Source of the DNA: Craspedostauros australis
Taxonomy: Eukaryota > Bacillariophyta > Bacillariophyceae > Mastogloiales > Achnanthaceae
Direction of reading: 5' to 3'
Length of the DNA stretch: 64,000 bases
Assembly: GCA_026770025.1 (NCBI GenBank)
Contig: JAMXDE010000042.1
Coordinates: 124,001 to 188,000, forward strand
Part shown: positions 1 through 10,214 of the stretch, piece after piece
Position numbering within the stretch: position 1 is the first letter of the stretch
Layout of the letters: each line of letters begins with the position of its first letter
The notes under the pieces: model-generated
The model's database searches: none
Told to the model about the DNA's origin: nothing
Seen by the model: the letters and a program-made list of their open reading frames with translations, nothing else
Position numbers and translations under genes: made by a program

Positions 1-2214
1 AACAAGGCTAAGCCCACCACACCATCCCCAACTACCACAGAATCGCAAGAAGCTAAAATCGCAGGTTTTCTCGAGGTCTCGCGGCGTCAGAAAGCAACAG
101 CAATCATCCATCTCACGAAGCAGATGAAGAAAGGCGCGAAAACAAAAGGATGGTTGCGAAAGGATGGAGGGCGTAGTATCGCTAAGCCTGGTAATCCTAG
201 CAAATGCCTTGACAAAGAAGACAATCGGAACTACACTGTTCTCTATTTCAATTTGGGTGGGATTCCAGCACATGCAGAGTTGATCGCCCATGCATGGGGT
301 ATCGACCGCACCACAGTAGGACGCAACATTGTGAAATTCCAAACGGAGACACTCGAATGCAAGAAGCGAAGTGACGCAGGCAGCAGCATCTTTACCTGCC
401 CCATCAAGCAACGACAGTACTTCACGCAGCGTGCAGCCTTCGAGAAACAACTACGTCTTCGACATCCAGAGCAACAGTTGAACAAGGACGAAATCGCTTC
501 TGCCTATGCCTCTGCTTCGCCTGAGGAGCTGGCATCCGCAAAAGCACTGGCTGATTTGTGGTTGGAGCGTGGTCCCTTCCTGCAATTTGAGCTCCAGGAT
601 GTGTTGCGACGGTGCAATGGCGCAATCTCGTGGGACGGAATTGCTTGGAAACTGGCAGGCAGCGGAAACCCGCAAATCGTTGGTCCGAAGTGTATTTGCA
701 ACTTTGTCATGGGATTGGAAGGCAGCGAGTACCGTTCTACAAGAATACTCCCTATGATCAATGGCACCACGACAGCAAAGCGCGACATCTGGGCCAAGGA
801 CTTCTGTGTGTTCTGGGAATCAGCGAAGCTGTTCGAGAATACGCAAGTTGTCCTTGTCCACATGGACGAAAAGTGGTTCTACTCTATTGTCGCTCGCAAG
901 CATCTCAAACATGTGCCCCAAATGGGAGTTAAGCCTGTTGACCATGCTGTGCACCACAAGTGCCACATTGACAAGACCATGGCGATTGCATCAACAGCAT
1001 TTGCCCCAACAGACAACCGCTTTGAGCGAGGAGGAAAGGCGTATCGGGTGAACTTCGAGCGTGTTGGGCGCATGGTCCCAGCGCAGAAGACTACGTACAA
1101 GCGAACTTGGGTCTCGCCAACAGAGTACAGGTACATTCATGATAAGAACAAAATCTCTCGCAAGAAGGGTGAACTGTACTTCCAAGCACTGGAGATCACA
1201 GGCAGCAAGGAATCAGTTGGTCCTCCTGAGAAGCCCAAGCCAAAGTATAGCCTCAAGAAATTCTTCCGCAAAAAAGAAATCCCCGCACTGGATTCGCTCG
1301 CCAGCAAAATCAAGGCCGAAACGGGTAAGAACGTGGTGATTCGGTACCAGATGGATGGCGCGGGGCCACACAGAGACACGGAACTACTTAGATTCATCAA
1401 CGAGGAGTTCAACAGTCGCGGATGGCACTTACGACTGCAACCACCAAATTCTCCCATCACGAATGTGAAAGACGATGCAATATTCCCAGCGATGTCGAAA
1501 CACGTGTCAGCATATCAAGGTGAACACCATGGAAGCCAATTGCTTACCACTGAGGCATTGTGGAATGCTTGCGAAACCTGTTGGGAACAATTTGGACTGG
1601 ACAAGCTGGCGCGTGCGTATGTTCGCCACCATCAGATCGCCTACGCAATTTGTGCTGCGGAAGGAGGTGACGAATTTGTGACGGAGCGCAAGGGACTGAG
1701 CATGAACGTGCGGAAACAAACGTTCACTGAAACTGACGAGGATGGCAACAAGATCGGTGTTACCGTGTCTCACACGGACTTCGCGTTGGAGGAGGATGAG
1801 GCAACCAACGCAACCACCAAGAAACCAGCTGCAACAGGCAACAAAGGCAAATCAGCTGGCTTCAAATACACCAAGCCCGACATCAAAGGTATGTACGATG
1901 ATGCGCTCAAGGTGATGGCTATCAGTGGACTGCAGTGCCTGAAAACGAACCTGCCAACAACCAGCAGCCTCATTCCGTTGCTGGAGAAGCAAATCATTGA
2001 GACCATCAAATGTAACAAGGAGACTGAACAACAGAAGAAAGGCAAGAAGAAGAAGACGCCCAGGAAGAGCAAAGCCAAGTTCCTTGAGCCTCACAACAAC
2101 AACAGCAACACCAAGGCAGCACTCACCATGAATACATTCGAAGTGGCCTGTCTGGCTGGCAAGGCCGAGCATCACAGCAAAGCAGAGGAGGATACCAACA
2201 CAGCAGAGGTGTAG
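1..2214 (+). CDS. Tc1/mariner-type transposase, 5' end outside window
   Basis: The frame is open from base 1, so the gene begins upstream; the first Met in the window is at 124 and residues below are counted from it. A cut-and-paste transposase of the DDE/D class is indicated by HMDEKWFY (D248), YQMDGAGPH (D411) and PPNSPITNVKDD (D450/D451). The spacing between the second and third acidic residue is 38-39, as in the plant-type DD39D mariners, and MDEKWF and PPNSP are hallmark strings of that group. An N-terminal helix-turn-helix is plausible around GIDRTTVGRNIVKF, though divergent. A Lys-rich stretch (KKGKKKKTPRKSK) near residue 640 may be a nuclear localisation signal. The frame is long and uninterrupted, so the gene may be recent or functional. 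Terminal inverted repeats cannot be judged because the left end is missing. The superfamily is confident; activity is unknown. Confidence 0.85.
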   Translation, partial: NKAKPTTPSPTTTESQEAKIAGFLEVSRRQKATAIIHLTKQMKKGAKTKGWLRKDGGRSIAKPGNPSKCLDKEDNRNYTVLYFNLGGIPAHAELIAHAWGIDRTTVGRNIVKFQTETLECKKRSDAGSSIFTCPIKQRQYFTQRAAFEKQLRLRHPEQQLNKDEIASAYASASPEELASAKALADLWLERGPFLQFELQDVLRRCNGAISWDGIAWKLAGSGNPQIVGPKCICNFVMGLEGSEYRSTRILPMINGTTTAKRDIWAKDFCVFWESAKLFENTQVVLVHMDEKWFYSIVARKHLKHVPQMGVKPVDHAVHHKCHIDKTMAIASTAFAPTDNRFERGGKAYRVNFERVGRMVPAQKTTYKRTWVSPTEYRYIHDKNKISRKKGELYFQALEITGSKESVGPPEKPKPKYSLKKFFRKKEIPALDSLASKIKAETGKNVVIRYQMDGAGPHRDTELLRFINEEFNSRGWHLRLQPPNSPITNVKDDAIFPAMSKHVSAYQGEHHGSQLLTTEALWNACETCWEQFGLDKLARAYVRHHQIAYAICAAEGGDEFVTERKGLSMNVRKQTFTETDEDGNKIGVTVSHTDFALEEDEATNATTKKPAATGNKGKSAGFKYTKPDIKGMYDDALKVMAISGLQCLKTNLPTTSSLIPLLEKQIIETIKCNKETEQQKKGKKKKTPRKSKAKFLEPHNNNSNTKAALTMNTFEVACLAGKAEHHSKAEEDTNTAEV

Positions 2215-2971
2215 CTGCAAATCGAAGTAGTAGTAGTATATGTTATAGGCACACCTGTGATTGGAGTGCCTATGTGCGCATCGTCTGCTTGATGGCATGG
2301 AGGATTGTGATGTGATGTGTGGTGTGATGTTTGTTTTGTGTGTTGTGTTTTGTGTTTTGTGATGAGTGGCGTGATTTTTGTGACGAGGACCGTTTTTTTT
2401 TCGTGTCGTGAATGGTGCGCATTGTGGAGCCATCGCGTTGTGTCGTGCCGCTCTGGTCGGAAAAATTCCAGCCGAACCACACACAAAATACGCTCCAAGG
2501 CCTCAGCTGCGTCGATCGGAGCGCCAGCACAATCGGTGTGTGTCGCACAAACCAATCGAATGGCAAAGGCTCCTCTTTGTTGTCGCCGCACTTGTACATC
2601 TGTACCACATCGTACCATGCCAGTACTCCACTTCCTTTTCATCACACATGTGCAACCCTCGCGATCTTTGCTGCCATCAAGTCCACGCATCTGTACTCGT
2701 CACTGGAGCACCAACAATGCATCCTCTGATCATTCATCTCTGCTCGTGCCCTGCCGACGACACTGCCACTAGCACGATTGTCATGTATTGTTGGAGCAGA
2801 GTAGAGTAGAGTAGAGCAGATCGCAACGAATACACACCATACAATGCTCGTATGCTATACTATGCTGTGTTGTGATGTGATGTGATGTGATGTGCCAGTG
2901 CAGCTCCTATAATACGTTACATACGACTATGCATTGTGCCCATTGCACCCACTGTACCTTTCTTGTGTAAT
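2215..2971. other. Non-coding, TG-rich low-complexity DNA
   Basis: No supported gene. The first half (about 2300-2390) is a TG-rich run dominated by TGTGATG and TGTTTTGTG words. It resembles the TG-rich tract at 7110-7400, although the two are not the same array. Short pentanucleotide runs (GTAGA near 2803-2818, TGTGA near 2870-2894) lie further on. The right end of the mariner element presumably falls here, but no inverted end can be assigned. Confidence 0.6.
2870..2894. repeat. TGTGA pentanucleotide microsatellite
   Basis: About five tandem copies of TGTGA. It sits between the mariner element and the acetyltransferase fragment. Confidence 0.8.
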
Positions 2972-3373
2972 CTATCTATTCCACCACATTTCGGAGGCAT
3001 CCAAATCCCGAACGCTGGTGATCTTCTTCAGGCAAATCATGTTGTTGCGCTTGGTATCGTACGCGGTGTGATGGCTGGGTGACAGCCAGCTGACATCGAC
3101 CTCGTCAAGTCCACATTCGATGAACCATTCCGTCGTCTGCGTGCTGAGAATGAAGACGCAGGATGCCCCCTCCTGCAGACACAGGCATTCCAGATAGCCA
3201 AGCATGGCATCACCGAGTCCTCGTTGTAGTTCGCACATATCGTTTCCTCGATGAGCTGGCCTCGGACAGGACAAGTTTGAAGTACTCGGCGAGTTGTACG
3301 GCGAGAACGCCAGTGCCTTCGTATGGACTTCTGGACAGAGTGGTTGAGACTGCAGCCAAGTTGTGTGGTTCAT
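2972..3373 (-). pseudogene. N-acetylglutamate synthase-like acetyltransferase (GNAT) 3' fragment
   Basis: The C-terminal half of this 133-residue frame resembles the end of the GNAT domain of N-acetylglutamate synthases, the first enzyme of arginine synthesis. Supporting strings are GDAMLGYLE, then FILSTQTTEWFIECGLDEVD, then a basic SK-like segment YDTKRNNMICLKKI, and the terminal RDLDASEMWW. The upstream part (before about residue 50) does not match the expected acetyl-CoA-binding loop and seems out of frame. No amino-acid-kinase domain is seen upstream on this strand (3374-3716). It is therefore most likely a truncated, decayed gene copy. The alternative is the last exon of a gene whose other exons I cannot recognise. 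The family assignment is from memory of conserved motifs and was not searched. Confidence 0.55.
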
Positions 3374-3716
3374 CTTCGGATATGCTCCCTTGAAGTCATG
3401 GGCGAAGGTACCATATCATGCTATATTAGCACATGGAAGTACGAGAATGCACAACCGGCAAGGCGCAGCACAGCACAGGATGCAAACGATTGTTCCATGA
3501 CTGTATTGTAACATGTATTTTATTCTTCGATCATCGTGCCATATGCAACAATGGAGTTGAGTTGAGCCATTCGTTCTTAACATGGATTGCATCTGTGCTG
3601 TCTTGCCGCTGCGGAAGATGCGACCGTCTGATCATGCGCGTCGATGTGGACACATGCTGATGTTCGAACTCCCACTCCTGTTCGCACCCTGAGAGTGCGG
3701 TCTGCCATTTCATTTT
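3374..3716. other. No recognisable feature
   Basis: Short overlapping frames occur on both strands, none with a domain signature. This is the spacer between the two broken minus-strand host genes. Confidence 0.5.
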
Positions 3717-6442
3717 TCAAGAGCATGCATCGTTATTTTGTCCAGGGCAGTCGTTGGATGGGCTGTCGATGGTGTAGGTCCGGCCAGGAGAGCCGCTGCA
3801 TATGTCTGTCGCCATGCAGTCCTGGCAGCTGCTTGGAGCCGCGCAGGTGTTCGCCGCGATGACCAGATCATCAACCGCCGAGTTGGAGTTTGCAACACCG
3901 TTGCAGCTGTCTCGTGGCAAGCATGCGCCACTGTCGATGGTGATGCCACCGAGAGTCTTGAACGGGCCAGCGTGAACATTCTGACAAGCACGTTGTCCCT
4001 GACAAGTGTTCATCCCCATGCTGATGTTGGCAAGCGCAGGTGTGGCAATACCGGGAGACTGGTCGGCGCGAATTCCAAGGCCTTTGCAGCTGTCCCCGCC
4101 ATTTCATTCTGCGTGTTGGGTCCGGATGTTACCATAGATGTTCTGCCCAAGGTTCTCGCAGCTGTTTGTGCTGGTGCATGCGGCTGGCCCAATGATGTGG
4201 TAGCCAATGGCGGCCGTGGTGGCGGGAGGGCTGGAAAAAGATCCAAGATTCTTGCAGGAATTTAGTCCGAGACAGCTGCCGAGGATGATGGCATTCTTTG
4301 AAACCCCTTCGCAGGAACTATCGCTTGCACATGAGTCCGGGGTGATGGTGATGATGTCGCTCCCGAGAGTGCAACCGAGAGTTCCTTGGCGGCAGGCCCC
4401 ACCCACAGCACCGCATCTCATGGATAGGCTTGCGGCGTTCGCAGTGAGAAGGATGCCATCACCTTCGAGAGCGGTGAGGATGGCTGTGATTGCTCGGGGG
4501 TCATTCTTGATGCGATCGAATCGTACCTGCGCCTGTTGCTGCGACGCCTGGCTGCCTTGGTCGTCATCGCATCCGGAGATGCTTTTCACGAACCTGTCCT
4601 TGTTCGTTGGGGGAGACTCGATGTCGTTGACGAATTGTGTGCATGTGCCCACATCGTCATCGCAGAGGATGACTGGTCTGGAGGTGAAGCCCGCAGCAAC
4701 CTCCCCAGCCTCATTCAAGCAAAGGGTCTGCAGGGTGGTCTTGTTGATGGTTGGGGAGTTTGTTGGAACAAAAGTTGACAGATCAGATGGCTGCTCTGTC
4801 GGAATCATTGTTGGGGTATCGCTTGCCAGCGGAGAAGGGGGCGAAAGTTGGGCAATCTGTTGGGCGTTGGTCTTTGTTGATGCAGAATTGATCGACCCTT
4901 TTCACTGGTTGGGTCGCCATCGACGTCTTTGGGGCAGGCGACGGCAGCATCGTAGATAATGAAGACTTCGTCGCTGTTGCAGTTGGTATTTGTCATGCAT
5001 TCGTAGCACGCGCCACTGCTGTCACATCCATATTCTGGCACAATGATGTCAGTCGTCATTGAGTCACCGAATCCCAATCCTGCGCAAGCGTAGGCTGCGG
5101 CGCAGGCATTGTCGCCAATGATCAAGCTGCCCTGAATCTTCCCAGCTGACAGTGACGGTGTGCATGTGCAGTTGTAGTAAAAGCTCGCATGTGCTCCAGT
5201 GCATGCATACTCACCAAGGCATGCGTTGAACCCAATTCTGACGTGGCTCTGGGAACGGCTGGGCCTGTACTGTTCAACGCGGTAGCCATCGCCCGCATAG
5301 GCGTAGGGTCCAACGCAGGCGCCACTTTGTATGATGGCGTCTTCGTAGGAATATTCATCAGCAACGGTGCAGGAAAGATAATCAGTGCAGACCAGTTGAC
5401 CAATGAAGGTGGCACCGTACGTTGGGTGAGGACCATAGCAATCGGAAACATAAAGAGAGTTCACGTCGGCGCATGCCCCTTTGCTGGTACAGGATGAATC
5501 CAGGACCAATGGGTTTAGTCCCATCCTGTCGCAAGATCCAGACCCAATGCAGGCAGTGGTGGCAATGGTCATGAAACTGTAACCGTCGGCGCTGGTACAG
5601 TGATACTCCTCTGCACAGCATGGAGCCCCGGCGTCCTGGCACACGTAGTAGATGTCCTCGCCACCGAGAGCTGTGAGCAGAGTGGTGCCAGCGGCGGACA
5701 ATAGCATCAGCTCCTCAGCTAGCAAGGGGTTGGATGCATATCAGTTGAATAGCTTGTGCGCATCCCCCTCGGTCAAGAGGCCAGCGCATGCGAAGCAATT
5801 CTGCAATCCTGGTGTGCTTTGAACAGCATTGACGACCTCGCGGCACGATGTCTTGGATGAATTGCAGATGATGGTCTTCGGCTCGGATGCCTCCGGCGGA
5901 AAGCATGGCGGCACAACATCTGGCTTGCAGGCCACGGAGATGCTGGAATCAAATGCAAACGAGATGGTCGTTGGTGCAGATGTAGGCCCCGAGGTCGGCA
6001 TGGAAGTTGGTCTGCTGGTTGGTCTGCTTGTTGGCTTGTCAGTCGGTGACGAGGTTGGATTGCTGGTCGCCGAGGCAACTGGCTGCCCGGTTGGCCTCGA
6101 AGTTGGTGCCCCAGTTGGTGGCGAGGTTGGTGCAGAAGTCGGTGTGCTCGTCGGGATTCCGGTCGACGCAGTTGGTGCCGATGTGGGAGAGCTGGTAGGC
6201 GAACTGGTTGGTGCCACGCTGGGATTGCTGCTCGGATTGGTGGAGGGTGCTCCCGTCTGTTTGTTGCCCTTGAAGTTCTTTGGGGTGAAACCGCCGTCGC
6301 CCTTCAGCAGTCTGGTTGCGTGCATCGCGACATGAAGTTCGTCGGTTGGGTCAACCAATCTACGGCCGCGAAGGATGGCATCGATCGTCTTGCATTCGGC
6401 GAGCAAGATCGCCGTGATGGTCGCTGCCTTGAACTTGAGCAT
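3717..6442 (-). pseudogene. Secreted PTS-rich, Cys-rich solenoid protein, broken
   Basis: The likely start is the ATG at 6442 (MLKFKAATITAILLA), which begins a short signal-peptide-like segment. A Thr/Pro/Ser linker of PTS-type tetrapeptides follows (about 5950-6230), then Cys-rich repeats of the form xCxxxxxxCxx(L/G), for example DNACAAAYACAG, DSCASDSSCEG, GSCLGLNSCKN and NTCQGQRACQN. At least ten such repeats are visible. They probably form an extracellular beta-solenoid, as in many diatom surface proteins. The coding region is interrupted by in-frame TGA codons at 5741-5743 and 4104-4106, and the frame changes near 4805-4890. Outside these points the repeats stay well preserved, so the decay looks recent. 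Unrecognised introns could explain the frame change but not two TGA codons in conserved repeats. Repeat type is confident; function is unknown. Confidence 0.7.
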
Positions 6443-7262
6443 CTTCGGTTGCCGTGTGATCTTTGCTTCAAGACTCCTTCTCACTCGTGACTTTATCGGT
6501 ACTTTTGGATGTGTTGATTTCGTCCTTCTCGCTTCAGCGTTCTTGCAGGAGGATCGTGCTGCACGGTTGCGCAGGATGCATACCGTACCACGTTGATCAT
6601 GTGCGCACCACAAGACAGGAGAAGAAACATGGAAACCGCAACAGTGGCAAGAATGTGGATTGGGTGAGCTGTGCATGTATCATTCACAGGATTGGCAGCC
6701 AAGGTGAAGACGATGTCGTGGTGATTGGCGAAGCACTGTCATCTGCATCGGAAAGCTCGTCAATGCGCTTCGTCGTATTCCGAGACGATTGGCTGTTGCT
6801 GGTTTCCATTGTGAGACTGGTCAACGTGGAGTGTTGTTGGCTGTCCTGGCATGGCACATTCTGTTGTTGCCGCGCGCAGTCATCATCTTGTCTTTTGGAG
6901 GAAGAGTCACACGATGTCTCTTCCTCTGTTGTGACTCGTTTTTCATGACGTGGAATACGTTCCCTGTGACGTAGAAGACGGATCAGCGAGAGCAAACACA
7001 CAATAGCTCTAAATACCCAATCGCCGTTTCTCCCAAAAGCAAGCAAACCAGTGGCAAAAAGGGGCCAAAACTCTACAACTAGTGTTATCGTGAGTGCATC
7101 AACTGCGATTTGCAGCTCGTATGTGATGTTGTGTGATGCAGTGTGATGTGACGGTGTGTGATGGTGTGTTGAGTGGAGTTGCGTTCCGTTGCGTTGCGTC
7201 GAGTTGCGGTGTGTGATGGTGCGTTGCGTCGAGTTGCGGTATGTGATGGTGTGTGATGGATG

Positions 7263-7355
7263 GTATGTGATGTCGTGTGATGGTGTGTGATGGATGGTAT
7301 GTGATGTCGTGTGATGGTGTGTGATGGATGGTATGTGATGTCGTGTGATGTTGTG
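7263..7355. repeat. 34-bp tandem repeat, about 3 copies
   Basis: A 34-bp unit starting GTATGTGATGTCGTGTGATG begins at 7263, 7297 and 7331. The first two copies are identical and the third decays at its end. A shorter relative lies just upstream. Confidence 0.85.
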
Positions 7356-7530
7356 CGATTTTGTGGGTGTGTGATTTTGTGTGGTGTTGTGTTGCATTGG
7401 GCTGCATGGTGCCATGTTCTGTGGTGCACGTGCGGAAACACGAAACGCGGGGAGAGGACGAAACACAAACCGAAACCGATACGGATGGCGCAAAACGAGA
7501 CAAGGCAGGAGAACATGGCGACAGAAAACA

Positions 7531-7552
7531 CAAGCCACACACCTGTGGCTTG
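7531..7552. repeat. Perfect 9-bp-stem inverted repeat beside transposon insertion
   Basis: CAAGCCACA and TGTGGCTTG pair perfectly around a CACC loop. The hairpin ends five bases before the CATAAG target duplication of the element at 7564. Confidence 0.7.
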
Positions 7553-7557
7553 GGAAG

Positions 7558-7563
7558 CATAAG
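7558..7563. repeat. Target-site hexamer CATAAG, copy 1
   Basis: This hexamer directly precedes the left inverted end (ACCCGGTTGT). Identical hexamers follow the right end (12153-12158) and the neighbouring element (25430-25435). Confidence 0.9.
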
Positions 7564-7721
7564 ACCCGGTTGTGTGACGGGACCTGCAGTCGGTCCTGGA
7601 GGGGTGGCAACTTACGGGGATTTCAACCAAACCACCCACATATTCATAAACTAGAGAAAAATATAAGAATCGTTGTGGACGCCGATTTTGCTTTAATGGT
7701 TTATTTTAAGTTTTATGGACC
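7564..7721 (+). repeat. Left terminal inverted repeat of element 1
   Basis: 158 bp, starting ACCCGGTTGTGTGACGGG. It matches the complement of 11995-12152 with roughly ten differences, the first 56 bases being identical. Confidence 0.92.
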
Positions 7722-7994
7722 CATCGATTTCGCCCTCATCTAGACACGACTAGCGCACTACGGCCAGATTCGGTGTCTTGGTGCCTTGATTCGTATCGCC
7801 AAAAGAAGAATTGTCGATGTCAATTGCAGTGCTAATTTATTTTCTTAGTCCCTCCAATCCGTGATACGTGTGAAACCGTTGAATTGGCGTTACGTTGTGA
7901 ACACGTGCACCAATCAAGGACGATCCAGCAGTGAAGCAGTTGCACAGACTCGTACGACATCGATAAGACTCATAATCTGCATCTTTACCCCTTT

Positions 7995-10211
7995 TCATCT
8001 TAATTGGGTTTCATGTGTGTAATAACTTGCCTCCATTGCAGCTCTGACTCGCCGCAACAATTGTGTTCTCACATTTTGTTCCACCAACTCCGGAGATTCC
8101 GTATTCTCCTCCATTGTTTGTGTCTCGCACGCAATTTGCTCCGATGCTTCGTTTTCTTCTTGTTGCAGCGCGATTTCCTCCTCATCTGCTGTTGTGTGTT
8201 GTGCAGGCACGATCTCTGTGTGGGTGCTGTTCGCGTTCGTCGGTGGTGGGGTGTTCGTTGTGTTCGTTGCGTTTTTGTTGATCGTGGTTTCCAGGGTACT
8301 CATGTTCGTGGGCTTCGGTTTCGTGCGCTGGTACGACGCGGACATGTATTGCTTCACTCGCATTGGGTTCACGTGTACCCGCGCATACCAGTCAGTCTTC
8401 ATTTCGGTCGTCTCCATGCACCGCCTGAATGCCTCATACTCAGTTGGTCTGTTCTTCGGGTCCGCGCGTGCCACTCTGCACACCTCCTCCAACACTTCCA
8501 CCAGGTATGGGCGAATGGGCTTGTTACATCGTATGGCTTTCGCAGCCCAGCCAGGTTCAGCCAATCGCGGATGTTCTGTTGCTGCTGTGGTGTCCTGCAG
8601 CACACTACTTACGTCAGGTGTCTCCAAGGCTGCCATGTTGATCCCTTCGAGGTACATCAGCGCCTTGCTTTCGGTGGCACTCTTCGCGAACCTGAGAGTC
8701 TTTTTCTGCTTCCGTGGTGATGTTGTTGCGAGTGGCTCTTGTGTGGACTGGTGTTCTATCATGATAGGAACCTCGGAATTCATGACGTCATAGTCTTCCC
8801 ATTCAACTTCCTCCACATGCACTGGATCAGTAACATTTGAAGCTGCAAGTATGTCTGCGTAGCCGTTTCTGTGTTGCGCCTCGTGCGTTGATCGTACATT
8901 CATGCCCTTCGCGCGGAATTTGATGCGTGCATTTGTCTTGTGCGTCACACAGCGACCTTTCAAACCCGATGCGTCAACCAAGACGGTGGTAGTGCCTCTG
9001 ATATTTCCCATTTGCAATGCGTCGAAGATCTCATGTTCGGTTTGAATTTTGCCACCACTTTGCACATAGGATCGTAGTACGATAGTGATGTAGGCGAAGT
9101 GAGTGTCGATTCGCCCTTTGCCGGTTTGGGCTTCTGTGTAGATCCAAATGACAAATTGGGGAAGTCTGTTGCATGACACATTCTTGTTGATCCGTGATGA
9201 GACGAGCACGATGTGCTTGTGGCTGGCAAAGCAGCCAGCGTTGTCTGACTGCATGATGATTTCTGTCACCAATGGTAGGAGATCGCGTACCTTCTTTTGG
9301 ATGGCTTTGAGAAGCCCACCAACTTTAAGTGTGTCTTGGGTTGGCAGGTCATGAACAATTATATCAACAAAGCGATACGTGAATTTGTCATCTTTGCAAG
9401 TGACAATCATAACACCAAGGAGCGACATGCCCTTCTTGCCCCAGTACTCTGTCTGCAATTTTCCTTGTGCTGTCAGCAGAATCTTCTGCTTATGGTTGAT
9501 GACGACATAGGTGCACTTGTCATTGTTGTTGAGCTTGGCCTTGTACTTGTTCATTTGATTGAATTGGACCTTTGCTCTCACTTGGTGTGCCATGTACACA
9601 GTGATCTCATTGTAGAAGCCCAGTACCGCCTCCAGCATACTGCCTAATTCATCCTCATGGTCGCCAAGATGATCGGCCTTGAGCGTCTCGATGAATGGTG
9701 CGACGCGAACATCCATGAATCGCATCGCGTCTCCACATCTGTCGCATACTTTGCCTTGTTGATCATGAGTGATGGGAGAAATGGCATTGGCATCACACTC
9801 TGTTGTTGTTGTGGGAGGATGAATGACCACGCATGTCATATCGGTGCTGGCAGGTGCTGTGGTGGTGGTGTTGAGTGTAGATTTAGCCTGTCGCGTTTTT
9901 GGATCGCGGCGAAGCGCGAAAAGAGCGCAGTGCATGCAGTCTTCTTTGCACTTGATCTGCATGTGCGACGCAGTATACTCCCACTTGAGGCATGTGATCA
10001 TTAGGTCCAGATTGCACACCAATGTCTCACAGGTTTGAATATACTCCATGGTTAGGTCGTCGTGTCCGTCATCACTGTTGAATGAATCCTCGAGTAGGGT
10101 ATTCAAGCGCATGAGCATCTCCTTCAACGTCTTCATTGCCATCCAGAAGTAGTTTTCGAAAGAGGAGAGACCAGTAACCACTTTGTCTCTGCGTGTGAGC
10201 AGGCCTGTCAT
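7995..10211 (-). CDS. DDE-type transposase, catalytic part (element 1)
   Basis: This 738-residue frame contains the likely catalytic core. QSDNAGCF (D323) and IYTEAQTGKGRID (E360, D369) recall a widespread eukaryotic transposase-like family with SDNA(G/R)C and T(E)xQxGK motifs. The stretch TEYWGKKGMSLLG resembles the HYGKRGISWHG string of that family. The position I would expect to hold the first catalytic Asp (in a DYKMK-like string) reads NHKQK, with N239. Cys pairs (CKEDCMHC, CDRCG) near residues 100-160 suggest a zinc-binding module. A C-terminal Glu/Gln-rich tail follows. The frame just upstream (10215-10796) is in phase and separated only by a TGA codon, so the Met at 10211 is probably not the original start. 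Family recall is moderate and no search was run. Confidence 0.65.
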   Translation of the reverse strand: MTGLLTRRDKVVTGLSSFENYFWMAMKTLKEMLMRLNTLLEDSFNSDDGHDDLTMEYIQTCETLVCNLDLMITCLKWEYTASHMQIKCKEDCMHCALFALRRDPKTRQAKSTLNTTTTAPASTDMTCVVIHPPTTTTECDANAISPITHDQQGKVCDRCGDAMRFMDVRVAPFIETLKADHLGDHEDELGSMLEAVLGFYNEITVYMAHQVRAKVQFNQMNKYKAKLNNNDKCTYVVINHKQKILLTAQGKLQTEYWGKKGMSLLGVMIVTCKDDKFTYRFVDIIVHDLPTQDTLKVGGLLKAIQKKVRDLLPLVTEIIMQSDNAGCFASHKHIVLVSSRINKNVSCNRLPQFVIWIYTEAQTGKGRIDTHFAYITIVLRSYVQSGGKIQTEHEIFDALQMGNIRGTTTVLVDASGLKGRCVTHKTNARIKFRAKGMNVRSTHEAQHRNGYADILAASNVTDPVHVEEVEWEDYDVMNSEVPIMIEHQSTQEPLATTSPRKQKKTLRFAKSATESKALMYLEGINMAALETPDVSSVLQDTTAATEHPRLAEPGWAAKAIRCNKPIRPYLVEVLEEVCRVARADPKNRPTEYEAFRRCMETTEMKTDWYARVHVNPMRVKQYMSASYQRTKPKPTNMSTLETTINKNATNTTNTPPPTNANSTHTEIVPAQHTTADEEEIALQQEENEASEQIACETQTMEENTESPELVEQNVRTQLLRRVRAAMEASYYTHETQLR

Positions 10212-10214
10212 TGC

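Larger units (their letters stand above)
6443..7557. other. Intergenic DNA with TG-rich tandem repeats
   Basis: No gene is supported. From about 7110 to 7400 the sequence is built of GTGTGATG and GTTGCG words. Long minus-strand frames here translate to monotonous His/Thr/Ser runs and are artefacts of the repeat. The region just upstream of the 6442 start would hold the promoter of the broken solenoid gene; no clear element is seen. Confidence 0.6.

Noticed and set aside
3717-6442. Selenoprotein explanation for the in-frame TGA codons
   Set aside because: The TGA codons do not fall in a redox motif, the frame also shifts, and no selenocysteine element could be recognised.
7085-7639. His/Thr/Ser-rich proteins on the minus strand
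   Set aside because: Translation of TG-rich low-complexity DNA, running into the transposon end; no start context or domain.
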